NCBI RefSeq assembly: GCF_020283565.1
Contig: NC_060060.1
Coordinates: forward strand, 37,696,001-37,760,000
DNA from: Trifolium pratense
Lineage: Eukaryota; Streptophyta; Magnoliopsida; Fabales; Fabaceae
Reading direction: 5' to 3'
Length of the DNA stretch: 64,000 nt
A model generated the notes under the pieces. It saw only the letters and a program-made list of their open reading frames with translations, was not told the origin of the DNA and did no database searches. This document shows, one piece after another, positions 12,449 through 24,136 of the stretch. Numbering within the stretch: position 1 is the stretch's first letter; every line of letters begins with the position of its first letter. The position numbers and the translations under genes were made by a program.

Positions 12449-12626
12449 GGGTCATGTTAACTTGTGTCCTAAGGGCACATGTTAAGCTACCTAAAAATAG
12501 AAATATAGCATTTAATGATATAAATAATTTAATGTTTAGATAATTGAATAAACCACAAGTTCAATAAATATTTTCCACATTTATCTTCTTAACATGTGCC
12601 CTTAAGGGCACAAGTTAACATTCTCC
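12449..12626. mobile_element. MULE-like MITE, 178 bp, 9-bp target duplication
   Basis: Terminal inverted repeats GGGTCATGTTAACTTGTG and (inverted) GGAGAATGTTAACTTGTG bound the element. Flanking TATAGTTTA is duplicated exactly at 12440-12448 and 12627-12635. A 9-bp duplication points to a Mutator-derived element. Each terminal repeat contains its own palindrome (TTAACNTGTGCCC...GGGCACATGTTAAG). Confidence 0.85.
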
Positions 12627-12751
12627 TATAGTTTAAATACATCTAACATTCTTTGAATTTAAAAAAAAAAATCTTTTTTATAATAAAGACCATATGAAGT
12701 ATTAATTGTTAACAAAATTAGTATTATTAATATCAATTGTTAGTTGATTCA

Positions 12752-12865
12752 GTGATGATTCACAGTGAATTTGGTAAGGATGATCACGGTTCAATCTCCA
12801 CAAATACGATCGAGAGGGGACAGGAACCATTTAATGCTAGAACTGACTCAGAAAGCCAAAATAAA
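12752..12865 (-). repeat. dispersed repeat related to 3600-3700
   Basis: Read on the minus strand it gives TTCTAGCATTAAATGGTTCC, close to GTTCTGGCTTTAAATGGTCC at about 3630, with a B-box-like TTGAACCGTG nearby. Probably an old small retroelement. Confidence 0.35.
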
Positions 12866-12891
12866 TCAGTATTATTAATAAAAAATATTTA

Positions 12892-13792
12892 GGGCCTGTT
12901 TGGTGCACAGGATAAGAAACAGGATAGGATAGGATAACTGTATCATATCCTGCCGCAATCCAGTGTTTGGTGATATAGTAGGATATGATAAGTTAATCAT
13001 GAAGCTTATCCTATCATGTCTCTCTAGTTATAATTCTTATCCTGAATTTGAGCTGGGTTAGCAGCAGGATAGGATAAGAAAAAAAATTACTGGTTTATTT
13101 TATAAAATATATTTTAAAATACATAAAATAAAATTAATAAAATATAAATAATTAAATAATTAATTTTTAAATATATATGTGATTTTTTCACAGGGGTAAT
13201 TTTGTAATTCATATATTCTAAAAAATCAAAATTTTACTAAAATTACAATATTTTAAAGTAAAATTATTATTAAAAAATTGACAAATAGGGATATTAATTT
13301 AAATTTTATAAAAAATTAAATATAATTCTTTTGCAATAGTAGTTTTATTATTTATGTATGAGATATATCATATATTTATTTGGCTTATCTAACATGTATA
13401 TATTATTGAGTTATTTATTTGATCATGATTCATATAAAAAATTAAACTTGATTATTTTCTCATGATTTTTATTTTAAATTATATAAAGTTATTTGATTAC
13501 TTATTTATATTTTTTATTTATAAAATTCAAAGTATTACAAAATAATTTTAAAAAAATAACAATTGTTTTACAAAAGTAATTTTGTCAATTAAATATGTTA
13601 TATATTTTATCATATTATTATGAGCAAGTATGTATTAAAAACAAAATATAATAGTTATCATGTTTGTTATCCTGTGTGCACCAAACACAGGATATGATAA
13701 CTGAGTATAACTGTTATCCTGCTGTTATCCTATCCTTATCCTTTTTTATATCTTATCCTGTCACTATGTTATCCTGCGCACCAAACGGGCCC
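12892..13792. mobile_element. PIF/Harbinger (Tourist-like) MITE, 901 bp
   Basis: Termini GGGCCTGTTTGGTGCACAGG and, inverted, GGGCCCGTTTGGTGCGCAGG match over at least 24 bp and are flanked by TTA on both sides (12889-12891, 13793-13795). A 3-bp TTA duplication with GGGCC-GTTTGGT ends is the PIF/Harbinger pattern. The subterminal regions are rich in TTATCCT/AGGATAA motifs in both orientations. The interior is AT-rich and carries no transposase frame, so the element is non-autonomous. Confidence 0.9.
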
Positions 13793-14119
13793 TTAGAATA
13801 ATAAATGTATATTTAAATTTATAGATGGTCGTATATTTATAAAAAAAGTTTTAAGAAAATCTTATAATAAGGGTGTTTTTTTTATGCAAATTCCATCATT
13901 ATTATTTTGACGATTGTATTTGGTCTAAAGATCCACTAATTTAGGAAATGTGGATTTCACTGTCCACTTGTGGCTTGTGTCCATTTAAAGGCATGGTCCA
14001 ATACATAAAGTGGCACCAAGAGGTTTCAAACACAAGAACTTCCATTAGGAAATTCAAGGGAAGTTGCTAAATCACTTGATATTATTTGGGAGATAGGCCC
14101 ATGATTGGGTCTTGATTTA

Positions 14120-14660
14120 AATATTCGTAAGATTGAGACCTTTTGGCCTTCATGTGATGAAAATAAACTTAATGACCGATTATTCCCTTCAGACATTAGA
14201 GGCCGGCGTTGGTGGTGGTCATGAAGAGAGCTGGCAAGGCCGTTGAGTTGATGCATTTTCTTCCTCAATTATGGGAGTCACAAAGTGAGCTTCTTCTACT
14301 TCGATCATGCATGGATATCGCCAAACTTTTTTTCGCCCTAAGAATGTGACAACCAATTCGCATGGAAGATGCAACTATTTTGTCTGATAAAGGGTTACAT
14401 GTTATAGTTGAAGACACTGTGGTTGGTGGAGGTCCTTTCTTTATAGACCTTCAATGGAAGATGACTTCCTTGCTTATTAAGATTGGGGGGTTGGAGTTGT
14501 ACTCATCAGTAGAGGCAGCATGTATGCTTTTGTGGCTTCCGGAGCTCATATATTGAGAGACAGTGAAATATGTGATAGGAACTTTGACTTTGACAATGTT
14601 ATGGATGTTCTCCATGATATGATTCCAACTTTTAATTTTATCAGTTTCACTAGCAAGAAC
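14120..14660 (+). pseudogene. decayed retroelement-type ORF (legume reverse-transcriptase-associated protein)
   Basis: Conceptual translation gives KIETFWPSCDENKLNDRLFP near 14129-14190. After a frame shift or deletion it reads MKRAGKAVELMHFLPQL (from 14221), LLLRSCMDIAKLFFALRM, a TGA stop at 14347-14349, then MEDATILSDKGLHV (14362) and GGPFFIDLQWKMTSL. A further frame shift near 14520 leads to LRDSEICDRNFDFDNVMDVL. The order matches, from memory, proteins annotated as putative reverse transcriptase in legume genomes, where KRA..AVxLMxxLPQL is followed by LLLRSCMGIAKLFFGLRT. At least one stop and two frame breaks make it a relic. The family assignment rests on recollection. Confidence 0.65.
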
Positions 14661-14667
14661 ATTCGGA

Positions 14668-14796
14668 TTTAGATCCTCTCTATCCCTCTTCATCCTCTCT
14701 ATCTCTCTCATAATCTCACTCTCTCTCATTATTATTTTAAATTTTTTTATTGACGAGAGAGATAGAGAGGATGAAGAGGGATGGAGAGGAGAGTGA
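14668..14796. repeat. fold-back hairpin, CT/GA-rich
   Basis: ATCCCTCTTCATCCTCTCTA at about 14691 is answered by its reverse complement at about 14762-14782. The arms are ~40 bp around an ~45-bp AT-rich loop. It looks like a small fold-back MITE. A minus-strand ORF across it (14451-14810) is an artefact of the repeat. Confidence 0.6.
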
Positions 14797-15565
14797 AAAA
14801 TATGATACAATCACAGAACATTCTCCTCTAAAACCCAACATGTTTTAGGGTGATGACATTCGGTAATAATTAGTTTTTTTTTAGTTCTTTAGTGTAGTCT
14901 GTTTTTCTTCTGTAAACATTAATAACATTAGATTTTAGATCCAACCCCACTTTAAAAATATCCATTAAATTAAAACATACTACTCTCCCAAGTTTTTCAA
15001 TGAAATCATAAATAATTAAACTAAAAAGAACTAGAATTATTAAACTTACTCATGAAATCACGCAAAAAGTCCACCGGCACTAAATTATAGTACTCCTACC
15101 TATGATAGATGTTGGAATTAGAGATAGTGTGTTACTTCTTTTGATATTTTAGCATTTTAAATTTGTTCTAAAAGACATTTTAGAATTGAAGACTCGATGT
15201 TATTTTAAACATATAACAAAGAATTAATGAATATATATATCTACCTCAAGGAGAAAAAAAAATACTTGACATTAAATATTTCACATGTTAAGAAACATCA
15301 TTCGTGGAACTTCAAAATTAAGGAATAAATATTTTGTACACAAACCATTTACATCGATCCTTCTAATCAACATCTAACTGAGACTAGTTCTACTGTTCCT
15401 TGGCAGTTATCAATGCCAGTCCATTGCCTCAAAATTTTCAAAATTTACATATTGACGACAGAATTGCCAGAGGAGTTGAGTTATTAAGTATATGGATCAA
15501 GATTTTTTTTGAATACTATAATATATGGATCAAGATGTATTGCACAGATAATGATGTAATGTTTG
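14797..15565. other. spacer downstream of DGAT1
   Basis: AT-rich sequence between the retroelement relic and the DGAT1 stop codon. It presumably contains the DGAT1 3' UTR on the minus strand. Nothing else recognised. Confidence 0.4.
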
Positions 15566-18500
15566 TTAGCTTTGGTCGAGTTTGTTTTCCCTATTCATCA
15601 AATCGTGGTAGTATAGTAGTACGCACATAGGTTGACCAAGAATACAGAATGTGAACCAAAAAAACATATTTCCAACCTGGCATGAAGAAAATAACAAATT
15701 AAGAAAAAACAAACCCATGAACAATAAGAGATGTCAATATGCGTAAATAGCACACTTACCATTAAGTTGCTGAATTTATTCTGTAGATAATTAGTTATCA
15801 AAACCAAAGGAACCTAGAAAAGAGAAGAAAAAAAGATATTCATTATCATGTTAGGAGCCAAGGTTCAAAGGGTTAAATCTCAACCAAGAGATGTGTCCGC
15901 ATATAGTGTCTAATAGTGCCTCGAATAAGATTACTCGTGTGGTGGGAAGGAACCTATGAAAAACTAAAAAAAAAAAAAAACTATTCCAAAGATAACAGGA
16001 ATTTCTTACTCTACGGAACATTTTGTTTCATTCAAACATCAAAGAACAGAAATATCGTCTTTCCATTTTCTGGCCATCCCTCGCCTTCGTGAGAAAGTGA
16101 GGGGCGGTTGATTTGTTGGAAAATTTGTATTAATTTGACAATAAAGTAAAACTCAAGTTCAACAATAGCAGGTGAGCTAACAGAAGAACAATATGGTGGT
16201 AATTTGATTTTACCTGAAACATAATTCCACTAAAAGCCCACAACTTGAATATGTGGCAAGGAACGGCGATGCACAACTGCACTCAGACAGAATAAAACCG
16301 TGAGAAAATTGTGTAACTCTGGTTATAATTGGCAATAAAATTAAGTTTTTTTTTTTTGACACAAGCAATAAAATTAAGTTATTCATATTTACATGCATAC
16401 TTTTGACAGATTCATTAAAAACAAAATAATTACACCATGCACACAAAATGATTCAGAGCTAATCATAGGCAGCATCCACCGTATCTAGGGGAATTATGGT
16501 AATAATAACAAAAGGAGACGAATAACACACCTCATGGAACAAAGCAGAAACCAGGAAGGCAATTAAAACAGCAGCGCCCTGTACAACAAGATGATAAGAA
16601 ATTCAACAAAATATCAACCAATGACAAACAATTATCATGGTAAGAAATGTTTGATAACAAAGACCAAGGAAGAAAACATATGAAAATAAAAAAATGTGTT
16701 AGGACAAAATGGGTTAAATAAGATGTTTATTAGGACAAAAGTAAGATGTTAATTTCAATTCGACAACAATAAATTGAGATGGTAAACGCAGACCGACAAT
16801 AAAAGTAAATTTCCACCCACACTGAAGAAGTGTTTAGATAAGGTCAGGGTTTGTTCAATAACACAAGAAGATGCTTGATTACCTTGGGTATACCACTCCT
16901 TAAACATGGAAAATACAGGTGACGGATCATCCATGTGTGAACAGGCTGCAAGGTGAAAGAAACAAATCAGATGTACACTAATGATTTGGAACTCCACTTG
17001 AAAGAAATAAAAACCACTGATGTGTTCTGAGATGCAATTTTAGAATCATTTATCGAGTAACAAATAGGAAACTACACAAGTAACAGATGAAGACAAGCTG
17101 TAACTTCTCTTTCTCGTATACATGTTTAGAGGAATTCACAAGGCTAGCAAATTATTTGGAGATAACAAAATGAAAGGCTTATACACGATCATCAAAATTT
17201 AAGTCTGAGAAAGACATACCATATTCCACATCCTCCAATACTGGTGGCAGCAGTAGCACATATACATCCAACAAAGATAAATAAGTCACAAATAAACTTC
17301 ATAAAAGATTGAAAGTATTGTAAATAAACAATAACAATGTATCAAGGTAGAGAACCTACCTCTTCAACAGTTCTGGCATTCCACCAATCCTTGTAAAATT
17401 CACGATCACCAAATCGAAGAAGCTCTGCCAGTATATTCAACCTACATTCAAACCGTGGCCAAAGGATAAACTGCCTCAAATACTAATCAATTCTGAAAAT
17501 ACAAAGTTGAACTATACTTCCAATATCCACAACTAAGACATACAGATCAACATAGACTGTTTTTTTAAAAAGAATTATTTTATTAAATAAATAAGATATT
17601 CCCACAGGAAGAAGGAAAAATATACAAAATTCATCAATAAAATATATTTACACAACAGCATCAGAACTAGAAAATTGGCAGGGTGCAGAAGTCAAAACAT
17701 TAAATGCGAGAAACTAGAACTTCATTTTTTTTCTTCTTTCAATTTACGGTATGTGAAGAAAATTTCTACCAACATTTTATAGGAAAATCATACATCAAAC
17801 ATGTTTAACTGAATTAGAGATGGAATACCAAAGGTGGAAAAAGCAGTAGAACATGCAGAGCCACACATATAGATTTGGAACAGACAGCTTCAAAACTCTT
17901 TCGATGGCATATAGGAGGTCTCCCTTAAAAGGATGCTGGGAATTTTGTACAATAGGATTAATATACTGCAAAATTATATGATCAAAACATTGTCAGAATA
18001 CCTGAAGTGTTGGTAAAGTTAAAATACAACAAAGTAAGAAAAGAAGGAACGGAAAGGTAGAAAATACACAGTTTATTAACAGGGACTGCTTACTTGTTCT
18101 ATTATAAATCCCATAACTCCAGTAAATATTATCAGCTTGACAAGTTGACGAAACACCCAACCCTTTCGTATAAAAGGGGTGCGAGGATATCTTGGCTAAA
18201 ACAATAGTTCATAGCACACACGATAAATGAGAACAAGGTACATGTGAGAAAGATTGGGAGAAATCTTGCTCCTAGAGAAAAAGAAAGAAGTGCAGTGCAA
18301 TTATGTGGGATAATGCAAAAAACAAACAAACTACAACCTAGGATACAACACTGAAATAAAAGACGACAGAGCCAATACATTCTCCAAATCAGAAGAAAAT
18401 ATGCTACATTTTATATGTTGATGCTAGTTAGTAGTATGTAATAGCCAATCCCCTAAAAAAACTTCATCCAGTATGCTATATTTTATATTTTGATGCTAGT

Positions 18501-21500
18501 TAGTATGTAATAGCCAATCCCCCAAAAGAACTTCATCCCCTAAATAAATAACAACGAGAAGCAACGGGATAAAACTCAACCAGATCAAAATGTGATAGAG
18601 AGATAAAGGTTAGATAGACTGGCAGAATTTGATCTGGTAACGTAACTTTTGAATACAAGGGAATGTTGGGAATTTTGTAAAAGTGGAGAGTACAAGGGAA
18701 CCTAGAGAAAGAATTTAGGGAGTCCTGCAATTGAGTTTTCATTTGATCCTGCAAAGTGTTTGGTTGTCTAATGGCATGCCAAGAGAAAAGAAGCATAAAG
18801 TGTGATATGGATGAGGTCAAATGGCCAACATTTGAAAACAAAAGGGAAAGACAGATTAAGAATTGGACTCATTTCCTACTAATCAAGTGACCCCACGAAA
18901 AAATCAAACATTCTGACTAATTATGCATGTAAGAAGATAATTCAATTTGTAGCAGCATAACAATTATCTGTGTACTACATGGCATATTTTGACTACACTC
19001 TTCAATAAAAAATTTAAAAAACATTCCATACTGAAGATATATAAGCAAGTTCATATGATTGCGCTTATAAGCAATCTACTGAGATAAAAATGCATGCAAT
19101 TATCGCTAATAGTAAATTTGGTGAAACTAAATGAGGAAGCAATGACAGGTCAAAATAAATTGCATCCTAAAATTAAAATAAATCACTCGACAATGCTGCT
19201 ACCTGGTAACATAATGTAGGCGCAACCATAAAGTAAGTCATGCTTTTGAAGCTCACATCGTATGGATAGTCCATATTATTGGGAAGCACTTCTCCCTATA
19301 ACACAGGAAACAAGATTGAATGGGGTGAAAACAGAAAGCCAGTGTACCGCACATTCACACATCTAAAGAGATAATCATTAAGAAAAAAAAGTAAGGGATG
19401 AAGGGGATAAGCATTATGGAAGTAATTCTTATGAAGATGAAATAAAACTGTGCTTTTAGCCTCTGATGATGTGTTAAGAGAACATGAAATCCGAAAGCTA
19501 CATCATAGTAAATCAGGATGTTCCTGTTTTAAAACTGATCAGCACATAGATTGTGCCGCATATCCTCTTCTGGAAGTAGTTATTCTACAAAAAGTTGGAA
19601 AGATAGTTTGCAATAATTATCTACCAACTTAAAAATGGAACACAAATTACCTTTTCAATTGAATTGGTAAGTGCTCTCAAATCATAGTTCGTATGTGCAT
19701 AAGAAATCAGTTTTAACCATACAATGCAAGCAAGTAGCATCAATGTGACGCCTGACACAAAAGCAGAATCAGACCTGCAGATAAACACAAGCATCTTTGC
19801 TATAGCCTTATCTATTGAAATGACCAAGAATGCAAGAGTATATAATTAGTTATCCCTTGAGTAGTCATCTTTACTTTATCCCTCATAAAGCAACTTGCAT
19901 GTCTACAAACAGGCTACCCATATCATATTAGGAAAATAAGAAAGTCATGCTCTTGCTTTCAGTTTTTTTTCTCTTCCTTTTCCAATTTTCCTTATTTACT
20001 TCATTTCAACTTTCCAATAATAATTTGCAAGACATTCAATTCCAATATTATACGAATTAAGTACAAAATAGTGAACCGTGGTTCACCCAAGAGCTTCATA
20101 TCTCTCCTCAATGAATAATTTAAAATAGTGCTTTTAAACTTCTGATAGACCAAACTGGTATTGGGAGGAGAAACAAAAAGAATCAACAGTATAAGAGAGA
20201 CTTGTATAAGGCATTGTCCTGGATCAATGTGATCAGAGGGAAATAATTCTGTACATCTATGGCTGTTTCGTGAACGCCCAAACAGTTCCAAAACTCACCG
20301 ACTTCTATCACACTCTTCTGCTTCCCAATTTTTCCTATTTATTACATCTCATCCCAACCTACTAACTAGCTTAACTAACTAACTAACTAACTAACTAGCT
20401 AAAGGACTTATGGACAAACTTCCAGTGGAAGCCGGTAACATAGTGATAGTAGACCTCCAATAGAGAAGGTTCGCATTAGAAAAAATAAACAGGACAATAG
20501 GGGATTAGAGTTTTCAGGGTAATAGTGACTGTAACAAAATAACATACAATGGTTATAAAAAAAAAGTGGGAAAATAAGAATTGGGGTTGTATTTTGGAAA
20601 CAATTGCGAGAAGAGGTACAGGATTTCTGTAACACCTGGGTAGCTATACTAATTGTGTATTCTTCAGCTTCGACTTTGTCAGAGTATCCTATTGATACAG
20701 AACTAGGAACCGAGGGTTCAATTAAATAGCATTTCCTTTCCTTGTACACTTCTTTAAATTCATATTCCATTAGCAAATTCTATCAAAATCGACTGATGGT
20801 TGAATAAAAAATATTAAAACCTAGAAAACGGCAACTAGTCTAGATCAAAGCTCCAAAATCTATTCTGAAGAATACAGAAAAGTACAAAACTGACCTGAGG
20901 ATTACAAAAATGGGATAGAGAATAGCAGTTGTTGTAATGATTATATGAAGTAGAACAACAATCTGCAAAATTGAAGTGAATATTCATTATATGGTTTAAA
21001 ATAGAAGAACACCAAAGCACAGTGTACAATATTTCAAAATTATTTTAGCTATGCAATCGAGGATCTCATGTGGTCCCCCCCAGACCCTCAAAATCTAATA
21101 AAAGTGCAGTTGGTCTGTTAGCTTACTGGTTCAGAAATACGCTTTTGTTGTGCCAACTTTTCCACTACGAAAGCCGCCAAAGGAAATATTGCAAGACTAA
21201 GACTGCAATAAAACAAGCATAAATCACTTACTGTCAAATTAAGTGTAAAGAAACAATCCAAATTCAATCAACAAATTAATAATTAAGTTAATAGAATTCG
21301 ACACAATCATTACCAACACATGAAGAGGGGCCAATCTCTTAATGATTTTGAACTAAACCAAAAACCAGTCTTAATCAACCAACCATACTGCAGAACAAAT
21401 AAAAAGCACACGTTGAAAAAAACAAAAAACAGTCGAACTTAATGCCATAATAATGAAACCTTGTTCATCATATTAAAGAGGAAAGAGAAAAACCTTCATT

Positions 21501-22617
21501 AAATTCTCAATGATAAGTCTGCTATTGACTGCAACAAGGACAACTATGCAGAGGTTGAACAGACCAGCATGACTCTGCAACTGATTGAAAAATTAGTACA
21601 GAAATACAACTACCTGGTCAGCATACATATTCATGAATAACAACAAGTCAACAACACTGAAACCGCTACAAAAAAACACACTCTCTGCCATTCTTTTTTT
21701 ATGGTCAAGTAACCTAGTATCTAGAAATTCACCCCTTAAAAGTGAATAACTGGGAAATTCTGAGTTCGAACATCAGTCCCTCCCTGCATATATAATGTGA
21801 TGTCCCTACCTAGCAACTGAGCTATGCTCACAGAGACCCAGACTCTGCCATTCTACTAAATTCAAAACATTAATTGATATACTAAGTTACTAACAACTAG
21901 TACCACCATCTAGTACATTGTACATACACTTAACACTTTCTATTCCAGCTAAATGAAAGATGAGGTCCCGTAAACTCAGCTCAATTGATAGCTGCATGGA
22001 CATTATGCAGGGTCTGAATTCGAACCCGAGATTCTTCTCGGCCGGCACATAAGGTGATTGACAAAAAAATAAACGAAAAATGAATGCCAATCACAAGAAC
22101 AAAATTGAATTCATTCAACTAACCTCTTTACATTACGGTTTTTAATTTCATGTCAAACTATAATCTACTTAAAAAAAAAAAAAAAAAAACTACCAACCAC
22201 TACCACCAATTGACGTAACATATTTCAAAATATTTAGTAAAGTGAATTAAACATTGCAATTTACAATACGAACTTAAAGTTAACGGCGATAACCTGACGG
22301 AAAATGTTATCGGAGCTGAGTGGACTTTCCTTGATTCTGCGATGAGCAGGAACAGAAGGACGGTAAGCGAATTTGATTGTTGAAATATCATTCACTCTGT
22401 TCTGTTCTGTATTGGCGGCGATGTTTTGGTCACCACTGACAGATTCATCGGAGCTAGAATCCTTCACTAACTCTTCACCGGAACTCTCACCGTCGACCGT
22501 AGCAGAGGAATCGAACAAGCCGTTGACTGAGGTGGCACTCGGTCTGCGGCGCAAAACAGAAGTCTGGTTGAGAATTGAGCTGTTGCGTACAGGTTGAGGC
22601 TCGTCGGAAATCGCCAT
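15566..22617 (-). CDS. DGAT1: diacylglycerol O-acyltransferase 1 (DGAT1), 16 coding exons, 506 aa
   Basis: Catalyses acyl-CoA + diacylglycerol to triacylglycerol in the ER membrane, the committed step of oil synthesis; MBOAT superfamily. Exons in transcript order (complement): 22294-22617, 21494-21574, 21314-21387, 21127-21202, 20895-20962, 19651-19774, 19203-19295, 18094-18195, 17829-17965, 17360-17441, 17220-17240, 16883-16945, 16531-16578, 16214-16276, 15760-15813, 15566-15676. All splice sites are GT/AG and the frame is continuous. The protein starts [10 protein letters not shown] with a polar ~110-aa N-terminus ([34 protein letters not shown]), followed by several hydrophobic segments. 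Family motifs seen are [30 protein letters not shown] (375-381) and SALFHE with the MBOAT His at 430. It ends near YYHDLMNR. Length and motif order match plant DGAT1 throughout. Exon 11 is only 21 bp. Confidence 0.97.
18400..18540. repeat. tandem duplication (~70 bp x 2) in DGAT1 intron 7
   Basis: TATGCTACATTTTATATGTT...CTTCATCCAG (18400-18471) is followed directly by TATGCTATATTTTATATTTT...CTTCATCCC (18472-18540). Both copies contain GATGCTAGTTAGTA and TAATAGCCAATCCCC. The copies differ by a few substitutions and a 3-bp GTA insertion. Confidence 0.85.
20371..20400. repeat. (CTAA)n microsatellite in DGAT1 intron 5
   Basis: About seven ACTA/CTAA units in tandem, within the long intron between exons 5 and 6. 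Confidence 0.8.
21694..21838 (-). repeat. SINE copy, reverse orientation, in DGAT1 intron 1
   Basis: On the minus strand it reads GTGAGCATAGCTCAGTTGC (A-box), then the B-box region GATGTTCGAACTC and TTCACTTTTAAGGGGTGAA, ending in a CTTGACCATAAAAAA tail. This is the same family as the copies at 50649 and 56440. Confidence 0.7.
21966..22065 (+). repeat. SINE-like fragment in DGAT1 intron 1
   Basis: AACTCAGCTCAATTGATAGC followed by GAATTCGAACCCGAGA gives a degenerate A-box/B-box pair. It sits ~130 bp from the oppositely oriented copy at 21694. Confidence 0.55.
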
Positions 22618-22670
22618 CGGAGAGGAAGAAGAAAAAGTAACGACGTTTCTTTACTCAGTCTACTCCAAAA

Positions 22671-22761
22671 ACGATCTGTTATATTTATATTATTTTATTA
22701 TTTTATATTGTATATTTGATTTGATTTTATATAGAAATATATAAACTATATAACAGATCGT
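22671..22761. repeat. inverted repeat just upstream of the DGAT1 start
   Basis: ACGATCTGTTATAT (22671-22684) is matched by its exact reverse complement at 22748-22761, with a 63-bp AT-only loop. It lies 54-144 bp upstream of the DGAT1 ATG, so it may be inside the promoter or 5' UTR. Confidence 0.8.
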
Positions 22762-22847
22762 GTCTTATTATAGATTAAAAATTGAGAGTTGAAAATAGGT
22801 AGAAAAGATTTAATTAATTAATATTCATTCATGCAGAAGAAAAAAAC

Positions 22848-22875
22848 GCGAGAGAGAGAGAGAGAGAGAGAGAGA
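22848..22875. repeat. (GA)n microsatellite upstream of DGAT1
   Basis: Fourteen GA units (CT on the DGAT1 sense strand), ~230 bp before the start codon. CT-rich tracts are common in plant 5' leaders and core promoters. Confidence 0.8.
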
Positions 22876-23537
22876 ATAGGAATCTGAATTTATTCGATTC
22901 GAAAAGTAAATATAAGGGTGGTGGGGATAGAAAAAGGTTGGGCACTGTTTGGGGAGATATTTTAGAAGTTGTTGGAATGAGTGAAAATCAAAGGAGCCTC
23001 AGCAAGCAGATTGTGATTACGATTATAATCACTTTTTTGTTCAGCACATGCAAAGAAGGAAGGTAGGTGGATGAGATATGCAGCAGCAGCAAACTTTACT
23101 TCAACTTAAAGTTGACACGTTTAATCGTAACACGGCCATTTTGCTTCTTCTTAACAACTGAGTTCGTGGACACGTTTTCGATCTTAAGCTGACTAATGTC
23201 GGTTTATCTTGTACTTTTTTTATTACATTAAGGTAGGACAAATTTTAACTAATTCGGTAGAAATGTTGAATTTGCTCCATTGAATGCTGAGATTCGAACT
23301 TTGATCTCTATTTTGTGTATGAATTTTTAATGTTTGTCATTTCGCTTATACCAACACTGCATGAGAACAAACGACATAAGTAGATTGCATGTTTGATTTG
23401 CAACTAACTTTTAACCAACTTTTACGTCACATGCCATCAGTCAACCCTAAATTTTTAGAGAAAAAAACTCATATTTCTTTCCAATTTCCAACAAATGTTG
23501 AAGTGATGCAACATCTGAATAGAAAAAAAAAATATAG

Positions 23538-23611
23538 TTCGCTACTTAAAGTACAAATATTAGATTTCATTAGGTTTGCTTATTAAAGTGCTGCACTTTA
23601 AGTAGCGAAAT
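23538..23611. repeat. small hairpin with 15-bp stem
   Basis: TTCGCTACTTAAAGT (about 23537-23552) pairs with ACTTTAAGTAGCGAA (about 23596-23610). CTCGCTACTTAGAGTGC at 36525 is related. Confidence 0.55.
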
Positions 23612-23872
23612 ATGTCCTTGCCGATCATTGTCATATTCTTCTGAATTCCTTCATATTTATCCACATTTTGCTTTAAAAAAATAGCAAAATATATTTTTCC
23701 AAATTTTGTGTCCCCTTTAATGCTCGCTGATTATCATGTGAAAGGGGTATTTCTGAAAATTCAGGAGACACAAGAAAGACAAGGGGCGCGAAATGAAACA
23801 CTCATCTTTATGTATTTGGTTGTTCTTTTTAAAATTGCCTGTAAGACTCTTGGTGTCGAGACAATCTCCTTC

Positions 23873-24127
23873 GAAAATTTCTCATCTCACCTACTCATTT
23901 TCTCACCCACCCCTTGTTTTTCCATTTTTGCCCTTGGTCAAAAAATTCGGAACGCGTTTTCCGAATTTTTTTAGTTCAAATTTGGAAAAAATTCGGAAAA
24001 CACATTCCAAAGTTATTTTTAAAGGCAAAAAAAATTCGTAAAACGCGTTCCGAATTTTTTGACCAAGGACAAAAATGGAAAAACAGGGGGTGGGTGAGAA
24101 AGTGAGTAGGTGGGATGAGAAAATTTC
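23873..24127. mobile_element. MULE-like fold-back MITE, 255 bp, 9-bp target duplication
   Basis: Long inverted repeats of about 100 bp start GAAAATTTCTCATCTCACCT and, from the other end, GAAATTTTCTCATCCCACCT. ATCTCCTTC is duplicated exactly at 23864-23872 and 24128-24136. Five overlapping short ORFs here are artefacts of the repeat. Confidence 0.88.
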
Positions 24128-24136
24128 ATCTCCTTC

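Noticed and set aside
14451..14810. 119-aa minus-strand ORF
   Set aside because: Lies antisense to the retroelement relic and runs through a fold-back repeat.
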